A stretch of DNA of 64,000 nt, from contig NZ_JAEMNU010000037.1 in assembly GCF_016461825.1 (NCBI RefSeq), positions 114,034 through 178,033 of the forward strand, written 5' to 3'. The DNA comes from Rugamonas violacea (GTDB lineage Bacteria > Pseudomonadota > Gammaproteobacteria > Burkholderiales > Burkholderiaceae_D). This document shows, piece after piece, positions 11,365 to 22,196 of this stretch. The position numbers and the translations under genes were made by a program. The stretch's first letter is position 1, and each line of letters opens with the position of its first letter. A model generated the notes under the pieces. That model was given only the letters and a program-made list of their open reading frames with translations. It was not told the DNA's origin and searched no databases.

Positions 11365-13215
11365 ATGCCCTCACCGAATCCCCTGCGCCTCGCGCTGTGT
11401 CTGTTGCTCGGCCTCGCCGCCGGCGCGCAGGCCGACCCGCTCAGCTACGCCCGCTACGACCAGGTGCGCACCAGCGACCTGCACCTCGACCTGAAGGCCG
11501 ACTTCGCCAACAAGACGTTGAGCGGCTACGCCGAACTGAGCCTGAACTGGCTCGACAAGTCGGCGCGCAGCCTGGTGCTCGACACGCGCGACCTGAGCAT
11601 CGCCCGCGTCCAGGTGCTGGGCGCCAACGGCAAGTGGGCGCCGGCCTCCTACATGCTCGACAAGCTGGAGGCCGACAAGGGCCGCGCCCTGCGCATCGCC
11701 GTCGCCGCCCAGCCGCAGAAGGTGCGCATCTACTACCACACGGCGCCCGCCGCCGCCGCGCTGCAGTGGATGACGCCGCAGCAGACCATGTCGGGCAAGC
11801 GGCCCTTCATGTTCAGCCAGTCCGAGACCATCAACGCGCGCTCCTGGGCGCCGCTGCAGGACACCCCGGCGGTGCGCTTCACCTACAGCGCCCGCATCGA
11901 CGCGCCGGCCGGCCTGCGCGTGGTGATGAGCGCCGAGAACGACCAGAACGCCACCGGCGTCGGCGGCTGGAAGTTCCGCATGGCCCAACCGATCCCGGCC
12001 TACCTGCTGGCCATCGCCATCGGCGAGCTGGAGCTGCGCAAGCTGGGTCCGCGCTCGGCCGTCTACGCCGAGCCGGCCCGCATCGAAGCGGCCGCCTGGG
12101 AGCTGGCCGACACCGAGAAGATGATCGCCGCCGCCGAAAGCCTGTACGGTCCCTACCGCTGGGAGCGCTACGACATGATCGTGCTGCCGCCGTCCTTCCC
12201 CATCGGCGGCATGGAGAACCCGCGGCTGACCTTCCTGACGCCGACCATGATCGCCGGCGACCGCAGCCTGGTCGACCTGATCGCCCACGAGCTGGCCCAT
12301 TCCTGGTCCGGCAACCTGGTCACCAACGCCTCGTGGAAGCACTGGTGGCTCAACGAGGGCTTCACCACCTATGTCACCACGCGCATCGTCGAGAGCCTGT
12401 ACGGCGTCGACGTCGCCGAGATCGGCCTGCAGCTGGAGCAGGAGGAGCTGTTCGCCTCGCTGCCGGAGATCCCGCCGGCGCGCCAGGCGCTGATCAGCCG
12501 CGACCCCGACGAGCGGCCGGCCGCCACCTACACCGACGAGGGCCTGGCCTATCCGAAGGGCGCCTGGTTCCTGCGCACGCTCGAACAGCGCGCCGGCCGC
12601 GCCGTGTTCGACCCCTTCCTGCGCGGCTGGTTCGACCAGCACGCCTTCCAGTCGGCCACCACCGAGCAGTTCCTCGCCTACCTGCGCAAGAACCTGCTCG
12701 ACGGCCATCCCGAGCTGATGAGCGAGGCCGAGCTCGACGAGTGGCTGCACGGCGCCGGCGTGCCGGCCAGCGCCAAGCGCGCCGTCTCGCCGCGCCTGGC
12801 CGCCGTCGACGCCCAGCGCAACGCCTGGCTGAAGGGCGAACTGGCCACCAAGGACATCGACGCCAAGGCCTGGATCGCGCCCGAGTGGATGCACTTCCTC
12901 AACGACATCAGCGGCAAGGCCACGGCGGCCCAGCTGGCCGAGCTCGACCAGCAGTTCGCCCTGGGCAAAAGCGGCAACAACGAGATCGCCTACCGCTTCT
13001 ACCTGGCCTCGGTGAAGGCCGGCTACAACGTGCGCGAGCCGCTGGACAGCTTCCTGATGAGCGTGGGCCGGCAAAAATTCGTCGTGCCGCTGTACACCGC
13101 GCTGCTGAAGAAGCCGGACGACAAGGTCTGGGCCAAGGCGCTGTACGCCAAGGCGCGCGAACGCTACCACCCGGTGACCCAGGGTTCGGTCGACAAGCAG
13201 TTCGCCAAGAAGTAG
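11365..13215 (+). CDS. Exported M1-family metallo-aminopeptidase (LTA4H-like)
   Basis: A 616-aa zinc aminopeptidase of family M1, close to leukotriene A4 hydrolase-type bacterial enzymes. The substrate-binding GGMEN motif (IGGMENPRL) precedes the zinc site HELAHSW (HExxH at residue 308), and the third ligand Glu lies in WLNEGFTTY 18 residues later. The C-terminal ~180 residues fit the helical domain of LTA4H-like members. An N-terminal signal peptide (LRLALCLLLGLAAGAQA) predicts export, so it probably trims peptides in the periplasm. The ATG at 11365 starts this signal; an ATG-like start at 11284 would add 27 residues that break it. A monocistronic gene closed by a strong terminator. Confidence 0.9.
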   Translation: MPSPNPLRLALCLLLGLAAGAQADPLSYARYDQVRTSDLHLDLKADFANKTLSGYAELSLNWLDKSARSLVLDTRDLSIARVQVLGANGKWAPASYMLDKLEADKGRALRIAVAAQPQKVRIYYHTAPAAAALQWMTPQQTMSGKRPFMFSQSETINARSWAPLQDTPAVRFTYSARIDAPAGLRVVMSAENDQNATGVGGWKFRMAQPIPAYLLAIAIGELELRKLGPRSAVYAEPARIEAAAWELADTEKMIAAAESLYGPYRWERYDMIVLPPSFPIGGMENPRLTFLTPTMIAGDRSLVDLIAHELAHSWSGNLVTNASWKHWWLNEGFTTYVTTRIVESLYGVDVAEIGLQLEQEELFASLPEIPPARQALISRDPDERPAATYTDEGLAYPKGAWFLRTLEQRAGRAVFDPFLRGWFDQHAFQSATTEQFLAYLRKNLLDGHPELMSEAELDEWLHGAGVPASAKRAVSPRLAAVDAQRNAWLKGELATKDIDAKAWIAPEWMHFLNDISGKATAAQLAELDQQFALGKSGNNEIAYRFYLASVKAGYNVREPLDSFLMSVGRQKFVVPLYTALLKKPDDKVWAKALYAKARERYHPVTQGSVDKQFAKK

Positions 13216-13233
13216 GCGCGCCCCGGCGCGGGG

Positions 13234-13260
13234 CGGCGGACGGCGCCGCGCCGTCCGCCG
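13234..13260 (+). repeat. 12-bp perfect hairpin after the aminopeptidase gene
   Basis: CGGCGGACGGCG / CGCCGTCCGCCG with a 3-nt loop. It precedes the T-tailed terminator and probably stabilises the mRNA 3' end. Confidence 0.6.
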
Positions 13261-13272
13261 CAAGCAGAGCAG

Positions 13273-13300
13273 GCCAGTCCCGTCGGACTGGCTTTTTTTT
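13273..13300 (+). terminator. Intrinsic terminator of the aminopeptidase gene
   Basis: GCCAGTCC, loop CGTC, GGACTGGC, then eight T residues: a textbook Rho-independent terminator. Confidence 0.92.
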
Positions 13301-13435
13301 GTCCGCGCGTACCGCCTCGCGCTACCCCAAGTGGCATCCGATGGTGCTCCGCACAAATGACTGGAGTCTTGCCCGGTAAATTGCAACACTTTGTTTCCGG
13401 CGTGCTGAACGCCCCAAACGACAAGGAGGCAGGGC

Positions 13436-14335
13436 ATGACGGCGAGACAGGCGATGTGGCAACGCATGACGTTGCTCGGCACTTTGTGCTGCCTGGCCGG
13501 CTCGGCCCCGGCCGCGTCGACGCCGCTGTCGCCGGCCGTGCCGCCGCCGCCGCTCGACGCCGCCGTCGCTGGCGCCGGCATCCCCGCCGTCGAGGTCAGC
13601 GGCCTGGACGATCCGTCCGAGCGGCTGTACGGCAGGATGCTCAAGGGCATGGAGCTGTTCGAGCGCTACGCCCCCCGCATGCCCGGCATCACGCTGCGCT
13701 TCCGCCTGCTCGGCTTCCCCACCGACGCCTTGCGCAAGCCGCTGCGGCTGAGTCTGATCACCGAGCAGAGCAGCGTGCCGCTGGCGTTGGCCGACGACTT
13801 CAGCTTCACGCTGCCGCAGGACGCCGCGCTGGCCGCCGCCGGCGCCCGCCTGCGCGCCAACCGCCACGCCGGCAGTGTGCTGTGGTTCGCCGACGTGCGC
13901 TCGCCCGGCGTGGCGCCGGACACCCGCCGGCTGGGCGACCTGCGGCTCGAATGCAATATCGGCGTGGTCGGCCGGGTCGCCGACTTCCCCTCGACGCCGG
14001 CCAACCTGGCGCTGGCGGCGCTGGACAATCCCTGCGGCTGGCGCGGCACCCTGTTCCCCTTCCTGGCCGAGCGCGCCGTGTTCGGCGTCAACCTGGTCAA
14101 CGGCGCGCGCCACCAAAGCCTGTCCAGCGACATGTTGTACGGCGCCCAGTTGGGCACCGGCCCGCTGGCGCGCCTGTTGTACTCGGGGCGCGACTGGAGC
14201 CACTTGCGCGACCGCGCCTACCAGCTGCCGCTGTGGGACGACAGCTGGCCCGACGACACCGTCGTCACCTTTGAATACATGGACGACGGCCCGGCGCCGA
14301 CGGCGTCCGCTGCCGCAGCATCGCGCGCGCCCTGA
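13436..14335 (+). CDS. Secreted hypothetical protein
   Basis: A 299-aa protein I do not recognise. It starts with a basic, hydrophobic signal peptide (MTLLGTLCCLAGSAPAAS) that suggests export. The mature part has a Pro/Ala-rich N-terminal linker, then a mixed alpha/beta-looking body with a single GLDDPSERLYGRM stretch and two Cys (in LECNIG and DNPCGW) that could pair. The AAGGAGG seven bases before the ATG at 13436 is a strong ribosome binding site. The stop touches the next gene (lipoprotein), so the two are probably co-transcribed and may act together at the envelope. Confidence 0.7.
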   Translation: MTARQAMWQRMTLLGTLCCLAGSAPAASTPLSPAVPPPPLDAAVAGAGIPAVEVSGLDDPSERLYGRMLKGMELFERYAPRMPGITLRFRLLGFPTDALRKPLRLSLITEQSSVPLALADDFSFTLPQDAALAAAGARLRANRHAGSVLWFADVRSPGVAPDTRRLGDLRLECNIGVVGRVADFPSTPANLALAALDNPCGWRGTLFPFLAERAVFGVNLVNGARHQSLSSDMLYGAQLGTGPLARLLYSGRDWSHLRDRAYQLPLWDDSWPDDTVVTFEYMDDGPAPTASAAAASRAP

Positions 14336-14347
14336 ATGGAGTCGATT

Positions 14348-14710
14348 ATGATGAATATCCTGAGCCGATTGAGCTGGGCCATGTTGCTGCTGCTGGGCGG
14401 TTGCGCCGTGGTCGGCAACGGCGCCGTCAGCCGCATGAGCCGGGGCGAGATGGACCACGCCATCAAGGTCGGCCACAGCACCAAGGCCGACATCGCCGCC
14501 GCCTTCGGCGACTCGCACGTGTTCAAGTTCGACAGCGGCTACGAGATCTGGGTCTACCGCGACCAGCAGAGCGTGCCCACCTTCGTGCGCTACATCCCGA
14601 TCATCGGCACGGCCGCGCTGTTCGTGCCGGACCGCAGCCGCGAGCTGGTGCTGCTGTTCGGCAGCGACGGCGTGCTGCGCAAATACCGCCTGCACCAATC
14701 CCAGGGCTAA
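14348..14710 (+). CDS. Small lipoprotein, SmpA/OmlA (BamE-like) type
   Basis: A 120-aa lipoprotein. The N-terminus MMNILSRLSWAMLLLLGGC ends in a lipobox (LGGC, Cys19). The mature part reads like the SmpA/OmlA fold used by BamE: a helix with KVGHSTKADIAAAFGDSH, a Phe-rich strand, an aromatic WVYRDQ strand, and a last strand ending LRKYRL. It is too distant to call it BamE, which usually lies elsewhere. The ATG at 14348 has GGAG at 14339-14342; an in-frame ATG at 14336 abuts the upstream stop and has no spacing for this site. Confidence 0.7.
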   Translation: MMNILSRLSWAMLLLLGGCAVVGNGAVSRMSRGEMDHAIKVGHSTKADIAAAFGDSHVFKFDSGYEIWVYRDQQSVPTFVRYIPIIGTAALFVPDRSRELVLLFGSDGVLRKYRLHQSQG

Positions 14711-14727
14711 ACGGCCTCTGGATATGA

Positions 14728-16449
<1,722 letters not shown>

Positions 16450-16783
16450 GGCGGGAATTATTCTACAGTTTGCTTGGCGTGTTACCGGTAAACGTTTGCC
16501 CTCGCAAATCGTATTTTTCTAAATGGCAATATGCCACAAGACGGCCGCCGTGTCGCCCGGCATCTGACGGAGGTGGCCGGCGGCGCCACGATTGGCGCCG
16601 GCGCGGCGGCCATCGGTACAGGATTGGTCTGCTCGGCTGGCGTTGCGGTCTTGGATTGGCCTTTTAATTGCCGTGGTCGCGGCTGGCGAAGAAGTGGAGG
16701 CGCGCGCGGTGGTGCGGGAAGATGACCGGCTCGATCATCGGCTCCAGCCACGGTAACCGATCCGCGGGCGCCGAATCGGCGGC
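16450..16783. other. Intergenic region between diguanylate cyclase and aquaporin genes
   Basis: The 16450-16530 part is AT-richer and includes a perfect 10-bp palindrome TTACCGGTAA (16482-16491), likely promoter territory for the cyclase. A 64-codon ORF at 16531-16725 with a Gly/Ala stretch (GGATIGAGAAAIGTG) lacks a ribosome binding site and is not called. I see no other gene. Confidence 0.4.
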
Positions 16784-16831
16784 AAACTCGGCGATAAACT
16801 CGGCGATAAACTCGGCGATAAACTCGGCGCT
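16784..16831. repeat. Four tandem copies of a 12-bp unit
   Basis: AAACTCGGCGAT is present three times exactly plus a fourth with one change (GCT ending). Degenerate half units flank both ends. It lies downstream of the aquaporin gene in a non-coding gap. Confidence 0.8.
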
Positions 16832-16883
16832 AAACCGGCCGATCAAAGACAATAAAAAGACGATAAAAAGACAAAAAGGCAAT

Positions 16884-16917
16884 AAAAAGGCCGGGCGGCG
16901 CTGGCGCGCCCCCGGCC
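16884..16917 (-). terminator. Intrinsic terminator of the aquaporin gene
   Basis: On the minus strand GGCCGGG...CCCGGCC, extended internally by GGCGC/GCGCC around a TGGC-type loop, is followed by TTTTTATT. It sits about 30 bases after the aqpZ stop. Confidence 0.8.
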
Positions 16918-16948
16918 GTTCAAGCGGCGGCCGTCAGGCCGGCGCGGC

Positions 16949-17635
16949 TCAGTCCTTCGAGCCGATCACGCGGTAGATCAGGGCGCCGATCAGCGCGCCG
17001 GCGATCGGCGCGACCCAGAACAGCCACAGCTGGCTGGTGGCCCAGTCGCCGACATACAGCGCGACGCCGGTGCTGCGCGCCGGGTTGACCGAGGTGTTGG
17101 TGACCGGGATGCTGATCAGGTGGATCAGGGTCAGGCACAGGCCGATCGGCAGCGGCGCGAAGCCGGCCGGGGCGCGGCCGTCGGTGGCGCCGAGGATGAC
17201 CAGCAGGAACATCGCCGTCATCACCACTTCGGTGATCAGGGCGGCGGTCAGCGAGTAGCCGCCCGGCGAGTGCGCGCCGTAGCCGTTCGAGGCGAAGCCG
17301 CCGGCCAGGTCGAAGCCGGCCTTGCCGCTGGCGATCAGGTAGAGCACGCCGCCGGCGGCGATGCCGCCGAGCACCTGCGCGACGATGTAGGGCAGCAGCT
17401 TGTTGGCGGGGAAGCGGCCGCCGGCCCACAGGCCGATCGACACGGCCGGGTTCAGGTGGCAACCGGAGATGTGGCCGATGGCGTAGGCCATGGTCAGCAC
17501 GGTCAGGCCGAAGGCCAGCGAAACGCCCAGCAGGCCGATGCCGACGCCGGGGAAGGCGGCCGCCAGCACGGCGCTGCCGCAGCCGCCCAGCACCAGCCAG
17601 AAGGTACCAAAAAATTCAGCTCCGTATTGTTTCAT
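16949..17635 (-). CDS. aqpZ: Aquaporin Z
   Basis: A 228-aa inner-membrane water channel with six helices and two re-entrant loops. Both NPA boxes are intact: HLNPAV (Asn62) and SVNPARS. The selectivity-filter residues match water-specific AqpZ: Phe42, the His of [12 protein letters not shown] and the Arg after the second NPA, with the same 15-residue His-Arg spacing as in E. coli AqpZ. Length and N-terminus ([18 protein letters not shown]) agree with the family, which supports the start at 17635. A monocistronic gene with its own terminator; the ~390-bp AT-richer region upstream probably holds the promoter. Confidence 0.95.
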   Translation of the reverse strand: MKQYGAEFFGTFWLVLGGCGSAVLAAAFPGVGIGLLGVSLAFGLTVLTMAYAIGHISGCHLNPAVSIGLWAGGRFPANKLLPYIVAQVLGGIAAGGVLYLIASGKAGFDLAGGFASNGYGAHSPGGYSLTAALITEVVMTAMFLLVILGATDGRAPAGFAPLPIGLCLTLIHLISIPVTNTSVNPARSTGVALYVGDWATSQLWLFWVAPIAGALIGALIYRVIGSKD

Positions 17636-18025
17636 TGGGCTTGTTCCTATAGAAATGTTGTTGTTGAGATCGCATTGCTTTAATTATTACTTTGTAACGG
17701 TGGGAATGTACAGGCGACGGCCGAAAAAGTCCATACGCAAAGGCGGCGGGGCAGCGGGTTGCGCTCCTGCAACAGGGTGCCAGGGGCGTGGCACGGGGCG
17801 TCGGCGGCGGCGCATGTGTCGCGTGGAAATTATTTCTCTTTGGAAGTTATATACAGCGCCAGCGTGAACAACTCCAGCTACAATTGGCTTGCCAGCGAGT
17901 GCGCGGCGGAGCATTTCAAGGCTTTCCTTTCGCGCCGCGTTGGATCAGAATGGGTGGAGAAAATTTCGTAACGGCATGCCCGTTGGCGGCATGTCCCGGA
18001 TGGTTTTTTCGGGGGGCGGCGTCCA
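17636..18025. other. Divergent intergenic region, aqpZ / chemotaxis cluster
   Basis: No gene is supported here. The first 70 bp next to aqpZ are AT-rich. A 6-bp hairpin (GTGCCA / TGGCAC, 17777-17794) is present. I did not find a convincing sigma70 or sigma28 promoter by eye, although this gap must carry the promoter of the first receptor gene. Confidence 0.4.
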
Positions 18026-19186
18026 GTGAAAAATATCACCAGTCTCGGCAGCGCGATCCTGCTTCCCCTCGCCCTGGCGCTGGCCGGCGCCGTCGGCACG
18101 CTGGCGGCCGGCTGGGGCCACGCCGGCTGGCTGGCCTGGTTGTGGGCCGCGCTGCTGCTGGCCGCCGGCGCCGGCGCCGCGCGCCTGCTCGGCGCCGCCC
18201 GCGGCGCGCCGGACAGCATGATCGAGCGCTACCTGGAGGGCCGCGAGCAGTTCGGCGACGCCGTGCTGCCGGTCTGGAGCCGCCACCTGGAGTCCTCGCG
18301 CAGCCAGATGGAGGACGCCGTGGCCGAGCTGGCCGGGCGCTTCTCCTCCATCGTCGACAAGCTCGACAACACCCTGCACAACGCCGGCAGCGGCCAGCGG
18401 GGCCAGGACGGCCCCTCGCTGGCCGAGGTGTTCGGCCACAGCCAGAGCCAGCTCGGCTCGGTGGTCGCCTCGATGCAGTCGGCGATGCGCTCCAAGCAAA
18501 CCATGCTCGACCAGATCAAGCAGCTCGAGGCCTACACCCGCGAGCTGCGCGGCATGGCCGAGGGCGTCGCCAGCATCGCCGCCCAGACCAATCTGCTGGC
18601 CCTCAACGCGGCCATCGAGGCGGCCCGCGCCGGCCCGGCCGGGGCCGGCTTCGCGGTGGTCGCCACCGAGGTGCGCAACCTGTCGAACCGCTCGGCCGAA
18701 ACCGGCCGCAGCATCGCCGAGCGGGTCGGCCAGATCAGCCGCGCCATCCTCGCCGCCAGCCAGGCGGCCGAGCTGTCGAGCGAGCAGGAGAACGCCTCGC
18801 TGCACTCGGCCGAGGGCATGATCGCCAGCGTGCTGAACGACTTCCGCCAGGTCACCGACGCGCTGCAGCAGTCGACCGAATCGCTCAAGCAGGACAGCGT
18901 GGCGATCCAGGGCGAGGTCGGCGAGGCGCTGGTGCAACTGCAGTTCCAGGACCGGGTCAGCCAGGTGATGGCCCACGTGCGCGACAACATGGACCTGCTG
19001 CCGCAACTGCTGCGCGAGAACCGCGCCCGCTACGCCGACGGCGCCGGCCTCGAACCGCTGGCCGCCGCCGCCCTGCTGGGCGAGCTGGAAAAGACCTACG
19101 CGATGGCCGAGGAGCACGCCGTGCACCACGGCGGCAAGGCCCGGCCGATCGCCGCCGCCGCCGTCGACGAGGTGACGTTTTTCTAA
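18026..19186 (+). CDS. Methyl-accepting chemotaxis-type receptor, short
   Basis: A 386-aa membrane receptor heading the chemotaxis cluster. Two helices at ~8-28 and ~33-53 enclose almost no periplasmic loop, so it senses inside the membrane or cytoplasm or by partner proteins. The C-terminal half is an MCP signalling domain whose hairpin tip reads [20 protein letters not shown], the CheA/CheW contact site, followed by [16 protein letters not shown]. It is shorter than classic receptors and lacks the C-terminal CheR-tethering pentapeptide found on the two receptors downstream. The start is GTG at 18026. Only 12 bp separate it from cheY, so co-transcription is likely. Confidence 0.85.
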   Translation: MKNITSLGSAILLPLALALAGAVGTLAAGWGHAGWLAWLWAALLLAAGAGAARLLGAARGAPDSMIERYLEGREQFGDAVLPVWSRHLESSRSQMEDAVAELAGRFSSIVDKLDNTLHNAGSGQRGQDGPSLAEVFGHSQSQLGSVVASMQSAMRSKQTMLDQIKQLEAYTRELRGMAEGVASIAAQTNLLALNAAIEAARAGPAGAGFAVVATEVRNLSNRSAETGRSIAERVGQISRAILAASQAAELSSEQENASLHSAEGMIASVLNDFRQVTDALQQSTESLKQDSVAIQGEVGEALVQLQFQDRVSQVMAHVRDNMDLLPQLLRENRARYADGAGLEPLAAAALLGELEKTYAMAEEHAVHHGGKARPIAAAAVDEVTFF

Positions 19187-19198
19187 GGGGGGTAATGC

Positions 19199-19567
19199 AT
19201 GGCCAAGACAATCATGGTGGTCGACGATTCGGCTTCGCTGCGTCAGGTGGTGGGGATCGCGCTCAAGGGCGCCGGCTACGACGTGATCGAGGGGCGCGAC
19301 GGGGTCGACGCGCTGTCCAAATGCACCGGGCAGAAGATCCATCTGGTGGTGTGCGACGTCAACATGCCCAACATGGACGGCATCACCTTCGTCAAGGAGT
19401 TCAAGCAGTTGCCGCTGTACCGTTTCACGCCGGTGATCATGCTGACCACCGAGTCGCAGGAGAGCAAGAAGAAGGAGGGCCAGGCGGCCGGCGCCAAGGC
19501 CTGGGTGGTCAAGCCCTTCAAACCCGAGGTGCTGCTCGGCGCGGTGGCCAAGCTGGTGCTGCCCTAG
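19199..19567 (+). CDS. cheY: Chemotaxis response regulator CheY
   Basis: A 122-aa stand-alone receiver domain. The acid pocket DD (residues 9-10), phospho-acceptor Asp53 in VVCDVNMPNMDG, Thr83 and Lys105 in VKPF are all present, so it should be phosphorylated by the CheA encoded downstream. When phosphorylated, CheY-type proteins bind the flagellar motor or act as phosphate sinks. AAGGGGGG precedes the start. Confidence 0.92.
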   Translation: MAKTIMVVDDSASLRQVVGIALKGAGYDVIEGRDGVDALSKCTGQKIHLVVCDVNMPNMDGITFVKEFKQLPLYRFTPVIMLTTESQESKKKEGQAAGAKAWVVKPFKPEVLLGAVAKLVLP

Positions 19568-19643
19568 GCGGCGCGCGCCCGCGCGTCGCCGCAGGTGAGC
19601 CGCCGCCTTCGATCCGATCCACCCCACCCGCCACGGAGCCGCC

Positions 19644-19961
19644 ATGTCTGTCGATCCCAGCACCGCCGCCACCCGCCTCGCCATCGCCGGCGAGCTGACC
19701 ATCTACCGCGCCGCCGAGCTGAAGGGCGAGCTGATGCTGGCGCTGGCGCGCGCGCCGCTGCTCGAGCTCGACCTGTCGGCCGTCAGCGAGCTCGACACGG
19801 CCGGCCTGCAGGTGCTGATGCTGGCCAAGCAGCACGCCACCACGCTGGGCCACCAACTGCGCCTGGTCGGCCACAGCGCCGCCGTGCTGGAGATCTTCGA
19901 CATGCTGGACCTGGGCGGCTACTTCGGCGACGCCCTGCTGGTGTCCGCCGCCGCCCACTGA
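19644..19961 (+). CDS. STAS-domain protein (anti-sigma-factor-antagonist fold)
   Basis: A 105-aa single STAS domain, the SpoIIAA fold. STAS proteins bind serine kinases or, in some chemotaxis clusters, act as small adaptors. The phosphorylation-site position reads LDTAGLQVL, with Thr52 where many family members have Ser. It lies 76 bp after cheY and 41 bp before cheA in the same orientation, with GGAG before the ATG, so it is very likely co-expressed with the Che proteins. No kinase or phosphatase partner of the SpoIIAB/SpoIIE type is in the window. Confidence 0.85.
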   Translation: MSVDPSTAATRLAIAGELTIYRAAELKGELMLALARAPLLELDLSAVSELDTAGLQVLMLAKQHATTLGHQLRLVGHSAAVLEIFDMLDLGGYFGDALLVSAAAH

Positions 19962-20002
19962 TACCGCCGACGATACCGCCGACCTGCCTAGCGAGGTAAG
20001 CC

Positions 20003-22162
20003 ATGAACCTGGACCAAGCGCTGCAAACCTTCATCGTCGAGAGCCGCGAGCTGCTCGAGGAGATGGAGAACGCCCTGCTCAACGTCGACCTGGCCGGCGA
20101 CCAGGGCGAGGCGATCAACGCCATCTTCCGCGCCGCCCACACCATCAAGGGCTCGGCCGGGTTGTTCAGCCTGGACCACATCGTCGCCTTCACCCACGTC
20201 GTCGAGAGCCTGCTCGACGAGGTGCGCGACGGCCGCGTCGTGCTGGTCGACGAGATGATCGTGCTGCTGCTGTCCTGTTGCGACTACCTGTCCGGCCTGA
20301 TCGACGGCCTGGCCGCCGGCGTCACCGAGGCCGACCCGGCCAACGCCGCCGAGGACGCCGCCCTGGTGGCCCAGTTGCGCCGCCACATGAGCGCGCCCGG
20401 CGCCGGCCACGGGCCGGCCGCCGCCGGCGCCAGCCCGCTGGTCGAGGTGGCGCCGCCCGGCGTCGAACGCATGGGCGGCGAGTCCGGCGAGCGCGACCAC
20501 TGGCACATCTCGCTGCGCTTCGGCCGCGGCGTGCTGCAGAACGGCATGGACCCGATCGCCTTCCTGCGCTACCTGGCCAAGCTGGGCCGCATCGTCGGCA
20601 TCGCCACCGTCGACGCGCTGCCGCCGGCCGAGCAGATGGACGCCGAGCTGTGCTACCTGGGCTTCGAGATCGCCTTCGACAGCCAGGCCGACAAGGAGAC
20701 CATCGAGGCGGTCTTCGAATTCGTCCACGACGACTGCGTGATGCACATCCTGCCGCCGCACAGCCGGGTCTCGCGCTACGTCGAGCTGATCCGCACCCTG
20801 CCCGAGCAGGACGCCCGCCTGGGCGAGATCCTGGTGCGCTGCGGCAGCGTCACGGCGCGCGAGCTGGAGCAGGCGCTGGCCAGCCAGGACGCCGCCAGCG
20901 GCCAGATCGGCTCGATCCTGGTCGGCGCCGGCAACGTGCCGCCGGTGGTGGTCGAGGCGGCGCTGGCCAAGCAGAAGCAGGCCAGCGAGCAGAAGGCGCA
21001 GGAGAGCCGCTCGATCCGCGTCGACTCCGACAAGCTGGACCGCCTGATCGACCTGGTGGGCGAACTCATCATCGCCGGCGCGCGCGCCAACCTGATCGGC
21101 CAGCGCATCCACAACGTCGAGCTGCAGGAATGCACCTCGGTGCTGTCCGGCCTGGTCGAGGAGGTGCGCGACGCCGCCCTCGAACTGCGCATGGTCAAGA
21201 TCGGCGCCACCTTCAACCGCTTCCAGCGCGTCGTGCACGACGTCGCCCGCGAGCTGGGCAAGGACATCGGCCTGGCCGTCGACGGCGAGGACGCCGAACT
21301 CGACAAGACCGTCGTCGAGAAGATCGGCGACCCCTTGATGCACCTGGTGCGCAACGCCATGGACCACGGCATCGAGCCGGCCGAGCTGCGCCTGGCGCGC
21401 GGCAAGCCGGCCCGCGGCCTGATCTCGCTGAACGCCTTCCACGAATCGGGCAGCATCGTCATCGAGGTCAGCGACGACGGCGGCGGCCTGCAGAAGGAGC
21501 GCATCCTGGCCAAGGCGATCGAGCGCGGCCTGGTCGAGCCGGAGCGCAAGCTGTCCGACGGCGAGATCTACAACCTGATCTTCGAGGCCGGCTTCTCGAC
21601 CGCCGAAAAGATCACCAACCTGTCCGGCCGCGGGGTCGGCATGGACGTGGTCAAGCGCAACATCACGGCCCTGCGCGGCAGCGTCGAGGTCGACAGCAAG
21701 GAGGGCGCCGGCACCATCGTCACGGTGCGCCTGCCGCTGACCCTGGCCATCATCGACGGCTTCCTGGTGCAGGTCGGCGGCTCGGTGTTCGTCATCCCGC
21801 TCGACATGATCGAGGAGTGCATCGAGTATGCCGCCGAGCCGGGCCAGGACTACTGCAACCTGCGCGGCCAGGTGCTGCCCTTCATCCGCCTGCGCCAGTT
21901 GTTCGCGCTGGACGGCCAGCCGACGCGGCGCGAAAGCATCGTCGTGCTGAAGTTCGGCAACCAGCGCGCCGGCCTGGTGGTCGACACCCTGCTGGGCGAG
22001 TTCCAGACCGTCATCAAGCCGCTCAGCCCGATCTTCTCCGAAGTCAAATGCATCAGCGGCTCGACCATCCTGGGCAGCGGCGACGTCGCCCTGATCCTCG
22101 ACGTCGCCGCCTTGATGGGCCAGGTCGGCGGCAAGGGCGCGGCCCAGCTGGCCGCCGCCTGA
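20003..22162 (+). CDS. cheA: Chemotaxis histidine kinase CheA
   Basis: A 719-aa soluble kinase with the full CheA order. The N-terminal Hpt domain has the phospho-accepting His46 in AAHTIKGSAG. A middle linker/P2-like region follows, then a dimerisation helix pair (SIRVDSDKLDRLIDLVGEL), an ATP-binding HATPase domain with N-box RNAMDHGIE (~450), SDDGGGL and GRGVGMDVV, and a C-terminal CheW-like domain (~585-710). All catalytic motifs look intact. It couples receptors to CheY and CheB encoded beside it. Length is in the usual range. GAGG precedes the start. Confidence 0.95.
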   Translation: MNLDQALQTFIVESRELLEEMENALLNVDLAGDQGEAINAIFRAAHTIKGSAGLFSLDHIVAFTHVVESLLDEVRDGRVVLVDEMIVLLLSCCDYLSGLIDGLAAGVTEADPANAAEDAALVAQLRRHMSAPGAGHGPAAAGASPLVEVAPPGVERMGGESGERDHWHISLRFGRGVLQNGMDPIAFLRYLAKLGRIVGIATVDALPPAEQMDAELCYLGFEIAFDSQADKETIEAVFEFVHDDCVMHILPPHSRVSRYVELIRTLPEQDARLGEILVRCGSVTARELEQALASQDAASGQIGSILVGAGNVPPVVVEAALAKQKQASEQKAQESRSIRVDSDKLDRLIDLVGELIIAGARANLIGQRIHNVELQECTSVLSGLVEEVRDAALELRMVKIGATFNRFQRVVHDVARELGKDIGLAVDGEDAELDKTVVEKIGDPLMHLVRNAMDHGIEPAELRLARGKPARGLISLNAFHESGSIVIEVSDDGGGLQKERILAKAIERGLVEPERKLSDGEIYNLIFEAGFSTAEKITNLSGRGVGMDVVKRNITALRGSVEVDSKEGAGTIVTVRLPLTLAIIDGFLVQVGGSVFVIPLDMIEECIEYAAEPGQDYCNLRGQVLPFIRLRQLFALDGQPTRRESIVVLKFGNQRAGLVVDTLLGEFQTVIKPLSPIFSEVKCISGSTILGSGDVALILDVAALMGQVGGKGAAQLAAA

Positions 22163-22196
22163 GCCGGCCGCCTTTCAACCTTTCGTGGAGCGCCAG

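Noticed and set aside
16531-16725. Small ORF with a Gly/Ala-rich stretch, possible glycine-zipper peptide
   Set aside because: No ribosome binding site, no hydrophobic helix of sufficient length, and mostly GC-driven composition.
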